A stretch of DNA of 64,000 nt from Myxococcales bacterium (lineage in GTDB: Bacteria; Myxococcota_A; Polyangia; Polyangiales; Polyangiaceae). The stretch is from positions 496,001 through 560,000 of the forward strand of contig JADKKK010000002.1 of NCBI GenBank assembly GCA_016720545.1. Reading direction: 5' to 3'. The notes under the pieces are model-generated. The model was not told the DNA's origin. It searched no databases and was given only the letters and a program-made list of their open reading frames with translations. Both the position numbers and the translations under genes were made by a program. The first letter of the stretch is position 1, and every line of letters starts with the position of its first letter. Positions 44,901-52,473 of the stretch are shown here, one piece after another.

Positions 44901-47331
44901 GGTCGAGGAACTCCTCGTCGTGTAGCGCGGACATCCGCTCGAGAATGTTGATCTTTTGGCGCGGCGTCGCGGCCACGTGGATCTGCCGTTCGAGCACGTC
45001 GAGCAGCTCGCGGTAGCGGCCCGTGCGGCTGAAGATGCGATCGAGGCCCTTCAGCGCGGTGAGGCTCGTCGGGTCGAGCGCGAGCACGGCCTCGAACTGC
45101 CGCGTCGCCTCCGGGAGGTTCGAGAGGTGGTCCTCGTAAACCTCGGCGACCTTGCAGAGGGCCTCGGCCTTGTCACGGCCCCGCCGCGCCTCGGCGCGCG
45201 CGGCGAGGATGCGCACGAAGGTCTGGAAGTCTCCGGTGCGCTCCGCGATGCGCCCGAGGGCGTCGCTCGCGCGGACGTGGCCGGGGTCGTCGGCGAGCAC
45301 CGCGGAGAAGATGTCGCTCGCGCGCTTCGTGTCGGAGAGCTTGGTCTCGAGCAGCTCCGCCGCCTCGACGCGCAGGTCGCGCGACTTCGGGGTGCTGGTC
45401 GCGGAGTCGGCCCGCGCGATGAGGAGTGCGGTGAGCTCGGGCCACTGTTGAGCGCGACGGTAGATATTCGTGAGCCCCTCCGCGGCGCTGTCGTTCGAGG
45501 GCTCCTGGGAGAGCACCTGCTGGTAGGCTAGCAGCGCGAGATCCGCGCGTCCGAGCTTGAGCTCGTACCACCGGGCCGCGCGGACCAGGAGCACGTTGCG
45601 GTCGGAGGCGCCGGTCTCGGGGTTCTTGATGGCCTCGGTGATGGCGTCGAGGGCCTCGGTCCACAGCTCCTGCTTCGTGCCCGCGAGCCGCTCGATCTCC
45701 GAGGCGATCTCGTCGTCGGAGGGCACCTCGCACAGAGCCTGCGCGAACGCGACCAGGGACTGATCGATGTCGGCGAGCTCGCCGGCGTACAGGCGGCCGA
45801 TCTCCGCGAGGGCGTGGCCCCTCGCCTCGCCGGGCGGCGCCGTCTGGCTGCGCTCGAGGAGCATCTCGACGAGCTCTTCGTACTTCCCGAGCGCCTTGCG
45901 CAGGCCCTCGAGCGCGCTGAACGCGGTGTCGTCGCCCGGATCGACCTCGAGCACCGCGGCGTACGCCGCCTCGGCCCGGGCCTTGTCGGCGCCGTGATCG
46001 AACGATCGGGCCGCGCGGAAGAGCAGCGCCTTCTTCGACTCGCGCGCCTCGTCGGTGTCGGGCGCGACGCTGTCGGCCGCGGCGAGGAACGCCTCGGCCA
46101 CCCGCGTGGCGTCGGCGCCCTGGTCGATGGCGGTCTCGACGGCCATCCCGACCTCGGCGTCGGTGGGGCTCTCGGCGAGCTTCGCCAGGAGCTCGTCCAC
46201 CTTCTCGGGCGCCATGGACGCCGCGGGGCGCACCGAGACGCTCGCGCGGCCGGTGGCCTCGAGGGCCTCGAGGAGCGCCATCGCGTCCTTCGGGCGTCGC
46301 GCGGGGTCCTTGTGCAGGAGAGAGAGCACGAACGCGTCCACGTCGCGCGATACCCAACCCCGCGGGGCCTTGGTGCTCGGCGGCGCGGGCTCGGTCGCGA
46401 GGTGGGCGAACGCCGCGTCGGCCAGCGTGTCGGCCTCGAAGACGGGCTTGCCGGAGATGAGCTCGTACATCATCGCGCCGAACGCGTAGACGTCGGCCTT
46501 CGCGTCGGCGTACTTGCCGCGGACGATCTCGGGCGCGATGGTGCGAGGCGAGCCTATCACCGCGATTTGTTTGCCGTTTTGGCCAGAGCCTCGGTGGCGG
46601 AGGCGATCGGTCCCGAAGTCGATGAGGACCACCCGGCCGTCGTGGGCGAGGAGCACGTTCTCGAGCTTCAAGTCGCCGTGCGAGAGCTGCGCCTTGTGGA
46701 GCACGGCGAGCGGCTCGAGCAGGTTCTTGAGCATCGGCTTGAGCTCACCCACGTGGGACGCGCCCATGCGGGAGAAGCGGTGGGCGAGCGGCGCGCCCTC
46801 GACGTGCCGGTAGGCGACGTAGAACACGCCCTCCTCGAGCTCGCCGGCCTCGAGGCCGACGGGCAGTCCCGCGTGAGTGAGCGCCGCCACGAGGCGATTG
46901 GCGGTGAGGAAGCGGTGCACCGCGCGCAGATCGCGGGCGGCCTCGCGCCGGAGGACCTTGAGGGTGTAGCTCTCGCCCGCGCGGAGCGCGACGTACACCG
47001 ACGACAGATCGCTCTCGCCGAGCTTCTTCTGGACGGTGAACTCGCCGATCTGCCGGCCGGTGGTCACCTCCTCGGTGCGCAGGAGGGCGGCGATGTCGAA
47101 CACCCGGGGGTCGACGTCGCGCCGCTGGACGCGCAGCACGTCGACGAGCGCCTCGATGCGCTCACCGGCAACGCAACGCTCGGTCAGCGCGCGCGCGAAG
47201 CTCCCCTTGGCGGAGGCGCCGCCGACGTCGTCCGGGGGGAGCCCCAAGAGCTCGCCGCTCATGGTGGTCATCTCTTCGAGCGAAAACAGGCGCTCGAGCT
47301 CTCCGCGGAGGATGTCAATCGTCGGGTTCAT
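41932..47331 (-). CDS. Giant Ser/Thr kinase with long TPR array
   Basis: 1799 residues from ATG 47331, which has AAGGAG 4-5 bp upstream. Residues about 97-375 are a Hanks kinase: Lys125 in YTLKVL, HGD (218-220) in place of HRD with LKLEN, intact DFG (238-240), DVYAFGAMMYELISG. The Gly-rich loop is KLGESDLSSV. So it is probably active, with the HGD variant. From about 400 to 1500 it is a chain of TPRs (AEAAYAAVLEVDPGDDTAFSAL, ATRQFEAVLALDPTSLTAL, ERATKVYEAALALKPDHAGA). The last 250 residues form a separate helical domain (VLGLAPATVFQNP, LGRAAFELNAPTQVLAFLAG). No membrane helix. The TPR part should bind partners or substrates. A permease gene follows, overlapping by 4 bp. Confidence 0.88.
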   Translation of the reverse strand: MNPTIDILRGELERLFSLEEMTTMSGELLGLPPDDVGGASAKGSFARALTERCVAGERIEALVDVLRVQRRDVDPRVFDIAALLRTEEVTTGRQIGEFTVQKKLGESDLSSVYVALRAGESYTLKVLRREAARDLRAVHRFLTANRLVAALTHAGLPVGLEAGELEEGVFYVAYRHVEGAPLAHRFSRMGASHVGELKPMLKNLLEPLAVLHKAQLSHGDLKLENVLLAHDGRVVLIDFGTDRLRHRGSGQNGKQIAVIGSPRTIAPEIVRGKYADAKADVYAFGAMMYELISGKPVFEADTLADAAFAHLATEPAPPSTKAPRGWVSRDVDAFVLSLLHKDPARRPKDAMALLEALEATGRASVSVRPAASMAPEKVDELLAKLAESPTDAEVGMAVETAIDQGADATRVAEAFLAAADSVAPDTDEARESKKALLFRAARSFDHGADKARAEAAYAAVLEVDPGDDTAFSALEGLRKALGKYEELVEMLLERSQTAPPGEARGHALAEIGRLYAGELADIDQSLVAFAQALCEVPSDDEIASEIERLAGTKQELWTEALDAITEAIKNPETGASDRNVLLVRAARWYELKLGRADLALLAYQQVLSQEPSNDSAAEGLTNIYRRAQQWPELTALLIARADSATSTPKSRDLRVEAAELLETKLSDTKRASDIFSAVLADDPGHVRASDALGRIAERTGDFQTFVRILAARAEARRGRDKAEALCKVAEVYEDHLSNLPEATRQFEAVLALDPTSLTALKGLDRIFSRTGRYRELLDVLERQIHVAATPRQKINILERMSALHDEEFLDHAKAAECLEDILLIDGTNDGALTALARHYRALDKWERVVGIYEKHAASTTDQARKVEILVAKARTLAEQVGSPERATKVYEAALALKPDHAGALEAIAHLRELSGDAHAALSAIETLAIKADTPEARAEQWMRAGRLLEARGDKDGAIERYKLALQANPKDAGAASNLRKAYTERGDTKSVVDLIEKELQFAEGNLAKARLHSELAKVLMSQGPRGKDDASAAAKKAVELDGSNAEALLVLGDLAFDGDRMLEASKLYESLVTRTQVLSREEAVRVLVRFIEAFGKTNRPAQASRPSIPPPATGEAGSLSSIKSVAPPSMTNPRLLSAIEALKAQAQGEVEPLSRAATALFEYGDPQSAYQMHEDLLSRYGHKLVGTERAEALYHLGESARRSGDLTAAEAPLREAADLDPSNPRPSRALAKLFDAQENWTEAVAVRRRRVEVALGTERFDLLLEIGDIQFQKLQDRGSAQKNYVAALEERPDDRKLLTKLMQLYSEEQNWEKLIDVVTRLADFVDDAKQRAKYMHTAATIARRQVKNLDQAIEFFERALKFDPGVAKAAEELVELYREKGDHVHVERMLKSQLDAAKDAADRGAIVRILDELGRLYHEHLNEPELAIDAFEAAQAFDPDDKTRGERLAELYASDPAQYLDKAVRAQSQILRKNPYRVESYKLLRKLFTDSKKPDPAWCLCQALAVLKLAEPDEERFFKKHRAENAAAAQAALGEDDWGHLTHGDLDPLLTRIFTLIQPTIIRARTQTLEALGYDPRYAIDTSLHPYPISQTLFYVQGVLGLAPATVFQNPNDPSTLGFVHAQTPAVLLGRAAFELNAPTQVLAFLAGRHLTYLRAGFYVRQLVPTGTGLKAWLFAAIKLVVPQFPVTPDLQAQVEECLAAINQDFHGAQRDVLGSVVSKLLQAGGALDLKRWVAAVDYTADRAGFLLAHDLQVSAETLRMNEEGASVPVKERMKELVLFSTSEDYFALRQRLSIAIDS

Positions 47332-47556
47332 GCGGCTCCTTAGCAGTTCACGAGCGCGACCCCGGCCAGCCGCCGCAGCCCCCGCTCGTGGGGCGCGCAG
47401 CTTATCGAAAATCGACCGGAGTGGTAGAAATTCCCCACAACTCGCGCGGGTCGGCCCTCCGGCGCGCACGTCGACAAAACGCGCGCCCCCGGGCGACGGG
47501 GGCTCCGCCGCTCGGGGGCAATCGTGAGGTGGGTGCGCGCCGTGGCTCTACGGGCT

Positions 47557-47991
47557 CTACTGGCCGGGCATCTTGGGGAGGCAGACCGCGCCGAGCGGCC
47601 CGCCCTTCATGCAGCCGAGGCCGTTGACGCAGTCGAAGTCGGTCTCGCAGGGGAAGGCGCACTTTCCGTACTGCACGTTGCACTTGTGCGACATGCACGC
47701 GGAGTCGTTCGAGCAGGCGATCGCCTGCGGTCCGGGCACGGCGAGCGTGGGGCCCGCGGGTTGGGCCGGCGGGTACCCAGGCTGGCCGGGCGGGGGCTGA
47801 CCGGGCGGCGGGTACCCAGGCTGACCGGGCGGCGGGTACCCAGGCTGACCGGGCGGCGGGTACCCAGGCTGGCCCGGCTGGCCCGCGTAGGGGGGAGGCG
47901 TGTTGGGCGGCGGCTGCTCGTCTTTGCAGGCCGACACCAGCACGGCCGCGGCCACGAGCGAAGAAAGGATGGCGATCGACGCAGGTCTCAT
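47557..47991 (-). CDS. Small lipoprotein with GQPGYPPP repeats and Cys-rich end
   Basis: 144 residues. The signal ends SAC (Cys22). The linker has the 8-residue unit GQPGYPPP in tandem (about four copies, 24-bp DNA units near 47767-47885), then a 50-residue domain with eight cysteines (CSNDSACMSHKCNVQYGKC, CETDFDCVNGLGC). Such small Cys domains occur in many myxobacterial lipoproteins; the function is unknown. It lies about 225 bp after the start of the kinase-TPR gene, same strand. Confidence 0.75.
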   Translation of the reverse strand: MRPASIAILSSLVAAAVLVSACKDEQPPPNTPPPYAGQPGQPGYPPPGQPGYPPPGQPGYPPPGQPPPGQPGYPPAQPAGPTLAVPGPQAIACSNDSACMSHKCNVQYGKCAFPCETDFDCVNGLGCMKGGPLGAVCLPKMPGQ

Positions 47992-48117
47992 GGGTTCTCC
48001 TGAAGGGTTACGTTACAGGTTTTGTCCGGGCGCGCTGGGAAAAGCGGCGGCGCGACGCGGGGGCGCAGCCGCGGGCGGCGATGGTCGGCGGCGGCCTCGA
48101 AATGCTATGAAGCCCCC

Positions 48118-48876
48118 GTGAGCTCCGCGAGCCCCGAAGGGGCGAACCAAGGTCGATGGCGGCGCCTTCTGCGCCGCGCGCTCCCCGCCGTGCTCGTCGC
48201 CGTGCTCGCCGCGACTACCGGGTGTGCGCGCGCGGAGCCTCCTCCGCCCGAGCTCGCCGGCGGGAGCCCGGCGGTGGCGCCCCTCCCTCCACCGCCGCCC
48301 TCGTCGCCCACGACGACTCCGTCGCCCACGACGTCGTCCGCCGTCGCCGTGGCGTCGGGGCCTGAGTCGGACGCGGGGCAGACTCCGCCCGGCGAGCCGC
48401 CGGCGAGCCTCGACGATCCCGGGGCGCTCCCACAGACCCGCGTTCGCCCGGCGGCCGACGGCGCCGCCTTCGAGGCCGGCGCGCGGGCGCTCTGGGACGC
48501 GATCGTCAACGACCAGCCCGAGCGCGCTGCCGCTTTCTTCTTTCCGCTCAAAGCGTACGAGCAGGTCAAGGCCATCCCCCACCCGGCCTCCGACTGGCGG
48601 CACCGGCTCTTCGCCGCGTACGTCCGCGACATCCACGCCGCGCACCGCCGCCTCGGCGCCCACGCCGCGGAGGCGAAGCTGGTCGGCCTCGAGGTCCCTT
48701 CCGGCGGGGGACGCTGGGTGGAGCCTGACGAAGAGAGCAACAAACTCGGGTACTTCCGCGTGTACGGAGCGAAGCTCAAGTACGAGATCGACGGCGCGGC
48801 GCGCGCGATCGACGTGAAGTCGCTGATCTCGTGGCGCGGTGAGTGGTACGTCGTGCACCTCGCCGGCTTCAAGTAG
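48118..48876 (+). CDS. Predicted lipoprotein with a conserved-looking C-terminal domain
   Basis: 252 residues from GTG 48118 (VSSASPEGANQGRWRR). A basic n-region and LLRRALPAVLVAVLAATTGC form a lipoprotein signal. A Pro/Ser/Thr linker runs to about residue 100. The rest is compact: ALWDAIVNDQPERAAAFFFPLKAYEQVKAI, HRLFAAYVRDIHAAHRRLG, IDVKSLISWRGEWYVVHLAGFK. The last part resembles NTF2-like or SnoaL-like proteins in spacing, but this is a weak impression. No catalytic residues are evident. Confidence 0.7.
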   Translation: MSSASPEGANQGRWRRLLRRALPAVLVAVLAATTGCARAEPPPPELAGGSPAVAPLPPPPPSSPTTTPSPTTSSAVAVASGPESDAGQTPPGEPPASLDDPGALPQTRVRPAADGAAFEAGARALWDAIVNDQPERAAAFFFPLKAYEQVKAIPHPASDWRHRLFAAYVRDIHAAHRRLGAHAAEAKLVGLEVPSGGGRWVEPDEESNKLGYFRVYGAKLKYEIDGAARAIDVKSLISWRGEWYVVHLAGFK

Positions 48877-48960
48877 TCTGGCGCCCTCACGCGTCGCGTG
48901 AAAAGCTCGTGGTGCGTCGGTCGAGCGCTCGAACGCTCGCTAGCTCGACGAAGGAGGCCC

Positions 48961-50481
48961 ATGAGTCGAACCGCCGCACACCCGAGGACCACCGCGCGAC
49001 CCAGCCTGCCCCTGACCCGCCGGCGCCTGGCTGCGGTGGCGGCGCTGGTCGCCGTCACGGCGATGGTCGCGGCCTTCGGGGGCTGCACCCGGGGCACGCA
49101 GGACGCGCCGGGGGCTGACGCCGGCGACTGCATCGGCCCCGAGTTCATCGGCACGCCGCTCTCCATCCGGTGCGGCGCCCTCGTCGACGACGAGGGGCGG
49201 CAGGTCTGGCTCCATGGCGTGAACGCGCGCGTCCAGGGGCTCTTCGACGTGACGTTCGACGACGGTCGCGTCCCGCTGGAGCCGATCCCGGATTTCGGCG
49301 CCGCGGACGCCACCAACATCCGGAGCCTTGGGCTCAACGCCATCCGCCTGCCCATCAACTGGAGCGGGCTCGAGCCTACCGAGACCGGCGGCTTCTCGGC
49401 GCCGTACCTCGAGCGCATCGCCCAAATCGTCGGGCTCGCGCGCGACGCCGGGCTGTTCGTCATGCTCGATCTCCACCAGGACGCCTACTCCAAGGAGATC
49501 GGCGAAGACGGCGCTCCTTACTGGGCGATCTCCCCTGCCCCGCCGGAGCGCCTCCAGGGGCCGCTGAACGACCTGGAGGCGCGGCGACTCTCCAAGCCGG
49601 TGAAGGACGCGTTCGAGACCTTCTTCGGGCCGAGCGCCGAGGGCATCCGGCTGCGCGCGCGCTTCGCGAAGGCCGCTGCGCGGGTCGCCTCGCGTTTCGC
49701 CACCGAACCCGCGGTCGTGGGCCTCGAGCTGTTCAACGAGCCGCTCGGCACCGACGAGCAGCTCGCCGCGTTCCACGCCGAGGTGCTCGCCGAGGTGCGC
49801 CTCGCCGCGCCGAAAAAGCTAGTCTTTTTCGAGCCTTCCGCGCTGCGCAACCTCACCGACCGCGCTTCGCTTCCGGCCCGCCCGCTCGGCCCCGGGACGG
49901 TGTACGCGCCGCACGTCTACACGCTCGCGTTCACCGGCACGCCCTCGTCGATCGCCGCCATGTCCAAAGAGACGCTCCGGGCTTCGAACGAGAACGCCCG
50001 CCTGGAGGCCGACGCGTGGCAGGCGCCGCTGGTGATCGGCGAGTTCGGCTTCTCGCCCACCTCCCCCGCGTTCACCGACTATGTGGCCTGGCAGTCGGAG
50101 CTCCAGGACGAGGTCCGCGCGAGCTCGTTCTTCTGGGTCTGGAAGGAGACGAGCCAAGGCTCGTGGGGCGTCTACGATCTCGTGGGGACCAAATGGGAAG
50201 AGCGCCCCGCCGTGGTGAACGCCCTCACGAGGCTCCGGCTGGAGCGCGTGGCCGGGCGCCTCGGCCGGGTCGGATACGACCGCGAGAAGCGCCGCCTCAC
50301 CTTCACCTTCGAGGGCGGCACGGCGGCCGGCCGCAACGTGGTCAGCACGGGCCGCTTGGCGGGGACCGTCGACGTGAAATGTGACGGACGTGGCGTGGCG
50401 GCGGAGGGCAAGGGCCCCATCGAGATCGCGTGCGGCGGCGCCGGCTCGCACGAGGTGGTCGTGACCGTGATTCCGCGCTGA
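48961..50481 (+). CDS. GH5-family glycosidase (endoglycoceramidase/cellulase-like), secreted lipoprotein
   Basis: 506 residues from ATG 48961, preceded by GAAGGAGG. The signal ends FGGC (about Cys42 of a long basic head). The GH5 barrel starts VWLHGVNARVQG and has NAIRLPINWSGLEP, VMLDLHQDAYSKE, acid/base Glu in LELFNEPLG and nucleophile Glu in VIGEFGFSPTS, then SSFFWVWKET. The 'DLHQD.yS' and 'NEP' arrangement is that of endoglycoceramidase-like GH5_27/28 relatives more than plain cellulases; that subfamily assignment is tentative. A C-terminal beta domain follows. Exported, so it acts on outside glycans or glycolipids. Confidence 0.85.
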   Translation: MSRTAAHPRTTARPSLPLTRRRLAAVAALVAVTAMVAAFGGCTRGTQDAPGADAGDCIGPEFIGTPLSIRCGALVDDEGRQVWLHGVNARVQGLFDVTFDDGRVPLEPIPDFGAADATNIRSLGLNAIRLPINWSGLEPTETGGFSAPYLERIAQIVGLARDAGLFVMLDLHQDAYSKEIGEDGAPYWAISPAPPERLQGPLNDLEARRLSKPVKDAFETFFGPSAEGIRLRARFAKAAARVASRFATEPAVVGLELFNEPLGTDEQLAAFHAEVLAEVRLAAPKKLVFFEPSALRNLTDRASLPARPLGPGTVYAPHVYTLAFTGTPSSIAAMSKETLRASNENARLEADAWQAPLVIGEFGFSPTSPAFTDYVAWQSELQDEVRASSFFWVWKETSQGSWGVYDLVGTKWEERPAVVNALTRLRLERVAGRLGRVGYDREKRRLTFTFEGGTAAGRNVVSTGRLAGTVDVKCDGRGVAAEGKGPIEIACGGAGSHEVVVTVIPR

Positions 50482-50492
50482 CCCGCCGGGCG

Positions 50493-52364
50493 TCAGCGAG
50501 CGTACGAGCACACCACGGTGACGGAGGGCTTCCCAACGTGAGGGAACGCCTGCATTCGGAGCGCGGTGCTGAGACAGAAGTCCGCCGCGCACCCCATGTT
50601 GTCTTTGCTGGCCGAGACCGCCGTCGGGGTGCCGTTGGGAGCGAGGCTCACCTGGTAGGTCAGGCCGAACGAGCGCGACGGGTACTTGCACGCGAGGGTC
50701 TGGCGGGTGCACGGTGGGATCTGCGTGTTGCGGCCCAAATCGCCGTTCGTGAAGTCGCTCGACCTGCCCGGGATCGGCACCATGGTGCAGCCACGGAAGA
50801 CGGGACCGGCGGGGCCCGACGGCGCGCTCGGTGCGGTCGACGGCGCGCTCGGTGCGGTCGGCGGCGCGCTCGGTGCGGTCGGCGTGGGCGATGGCCGTGA
50901 AGGGGCGCCAGATGGCACGGGCGAAGGGCGGTCCGGCGCGGTCGGCGGGCCGCCTGGCGGGTGCGACGTTCCATTGGGCGCGCTCGCGGTCGAGGCGGTG
51001 ACGAGGCCCGACGGTGCGGATGACGGCGCGCCCCGAGGCGACGCGTCCGACGCGGTGGGCGGAGCGTCGCGCGCACCGCCAAGAAGCCACACGGTGACGG
51101 CCACGCCCGCGACGGCCATGAGCAGCACCGCGACCCCGAATCCGACGAAAAGCCCTCGCCCCGCGCGGCTCGGCGCCACGGCCGCCTGCGAGGCGGTCGC
51201 GAGCCCCGGGTCGACGGCCCCGTGCGAGCCTGTCGCGAACGGCGCTCCGCTACCCGGCGCCCCACCCGCCGCCTGCGACCCCGTCCCAAACCCCGCCGCC
51301 TGCGACCCCGTCCCAAACCCCGCCGCCTGCGACCCCGTCCCAACCCCCGCCGCCTGCGACCCCGTCCCAAACCCCGCCGCCTGCGACCCCGTCCCAAACC
51401 CCGCCGCCTGTGACCCCGCCCCAAACCCCGCCGCCTGCGACCCCGTCCCAAACCCACCTCCTACCGGCGTGCGCGCCCGCGAAGGGACGTGCGCGAGGAG
51501 CTCCTGGCTCGACGCGGATTGGGGCTGCGCCCACGGTCGAAGCGCGGCGCGCATCTCTTCGGCCGACGCGAACCGCGCCTCGGGCCGCTTCGCCATCGCC
51601 CTCCCCACGAGCTGCGTGAGGCCTGGGTCGAGGTCCGGGACGAGCTGCTCGAGCGGCGTGATCGGCTGGTCGAGCCGCGCGAGGAAGTCGCTCGCGTCCG
51701 TCGCCTCGATCGGGAGGCGGCCGGAGAGCGCGTGGTACATCGTCGCGCCGACGGCGTAGAGATCAGCGCGCGCGTCGATCGCGCCGCCGAGCGCCTGCTC
51801 CGGGGGCATGTACGCCGGCGAGCCCACCATCGCCCCCGCCATCGTGAGCGGGGCCTCGTCGAGGAGCTTGGCGACCCCAAAGTCAAGAACCTTGACGATA
51901 TCGTTCACCATCGACATGACGGTGAGGAACACGTTGTCCGGCTTGATGTCCCGGTGAACGATGCCGGCGGCGTGGGCGGCGCCGAGGGCCGCGAGCACCT
52001 GGCTCGCGATGAACGCGACGCGCTGCGGCCGGAGGCGCCCGCGCTGGATCGCGTCGCCGAGCGACTGGCCGACGAGCCGCTCCATGACGAGGAACGGCGG
52101 CTCGCCAGGTTGCCACTGGAAGTCCGTGATCTGGATGATGTTGGGGTGACCGAGCGCCGCGGCGGCCCGCGCTTCGCGCTGGAACCGCGTGAACTGGTCT
52201 TCGCGAAGCTGCCCTCGCGCCGCGTGGAGGACCTTGATCGCGACCGTGCGGCCGAGGGCCTCCTGGACGCCCTCGTACACCGCGCCCATCGCCCCCTGCC
52301 CGAGGAGCGCTCCTACGCGATAGGCCCCAGCGCCTAGCGACCTCCCCGTGAGCGCGCCATCCAC
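50493..52364 (-). CDS. Transmembrane Ser/Thr protein kinase with GFGTGSQAA repeats
   Basis: 623 residues. The kinase domain (15-285) is complete: loop LGQGAMGAVYEG, Lys44 in VAIKVL, HRDIKPDN, VLDFGVAK, GSPAYMPPEQ. After it a linker carries seven tandem 9-residue units (GFGTGSQAA and close variants), encoded by 27-bp repeats at about 51269-51457. One membrane helix (GLFVGFGVAVLLMAVAGVAVTVWLL) leads to a Ser/Pro/Ala-rich outside stretch, with a second DNA tandem of 21 bp units near 50820-50885, and a C-terminal four-Cys domain (RGCTMVPI, PCTRQTLACKYPS, MGCAADFCLS). This fits a receptor kinase sensing an outside cue. The repeat number is likely to vary between strains. Confidence 0.92.
   Translation of the reverse strand: MDGALTGRSLGAGAYRVGALLGQGAMGAVYEGVQEALGRTVAIKVLHAARGQLREDQFTRFQREARAAAALGHPNIIQITDFQWQPGEPPFLVMERLVGQSLGDAIQRGRLRPQRVAFIASQVLAALGAAHAAGIVHRDIKPDNVFLTVMSMVNDIVKVLDFGVAKLLDEAPLTMAGAMVGSPAYMPPEQALGGAIDARADLYAVGATMYHALSGRLPIEATDASDFLARLDQPITPLEQLVPDLDPGLTQLVGRAMAKRPEARFASAEEMRAALRPWAQPQSASSQELLAHVPSRARTPVGGGFGTGSQAAGFGAGSQAAGFGTGSQAAGFGTGSQAAGVGTGSQAAGFGTGSQAAGFGTGSQAAGGAPGSGAPFATGSHGAVDPGLATASQAAVAPSRAGRGLFVGFGVAVLLMAVAGVAVTVWLLGGARDAPPTASDASPRGAPSSAPSGLVTASTASAPNGTSHPPGGPPTAPDRPSPVPSGAPSRPSPTPTAPSAPPTAPSAPSTAPSAPSGPAGPVFRGCTMVPIPGRSSDFTNGDLGRNTQIPPCTRQTLACKYPSRSFGLTYQVSLAPNGTPTAVSASKDNMGCAADFCLSTALRMQAFPHVGKPSVTVVCSYAR
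51269..51457. repeat. Seven 27-bp tandem repeats inside the kinase gene
   Basis: Units of 27 bp (plus strand core CTGCGACCCCGTCCCAAAC) keep the frame and encode the GFGTGSQAA linker. Copies are nearly identical; single changes give GFGAGSQAA and GVGTGSQAA. Since 27 is a multiple of 3, gain or loss of copies would not break the gene. Confidence 0.9.
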
Positions 52365-52473
52365 GCCGCCGAAGGTATCGCAGTGAGCGCCACCGCCCGC
52401 GACTTTTTCTCGACTTTCCGTACGCTCGGGCTACCACTCGCTCGGCCACTGCCCCGGCCCGAAGCGAGCGCTG

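Noticed and set aside
51269..51457. Regular 27-bp repeats that at first glance recall a CRISPR array
   Set aside because: There are no unique spacers; units are head to tail, in frame, and encode the kinase linker.
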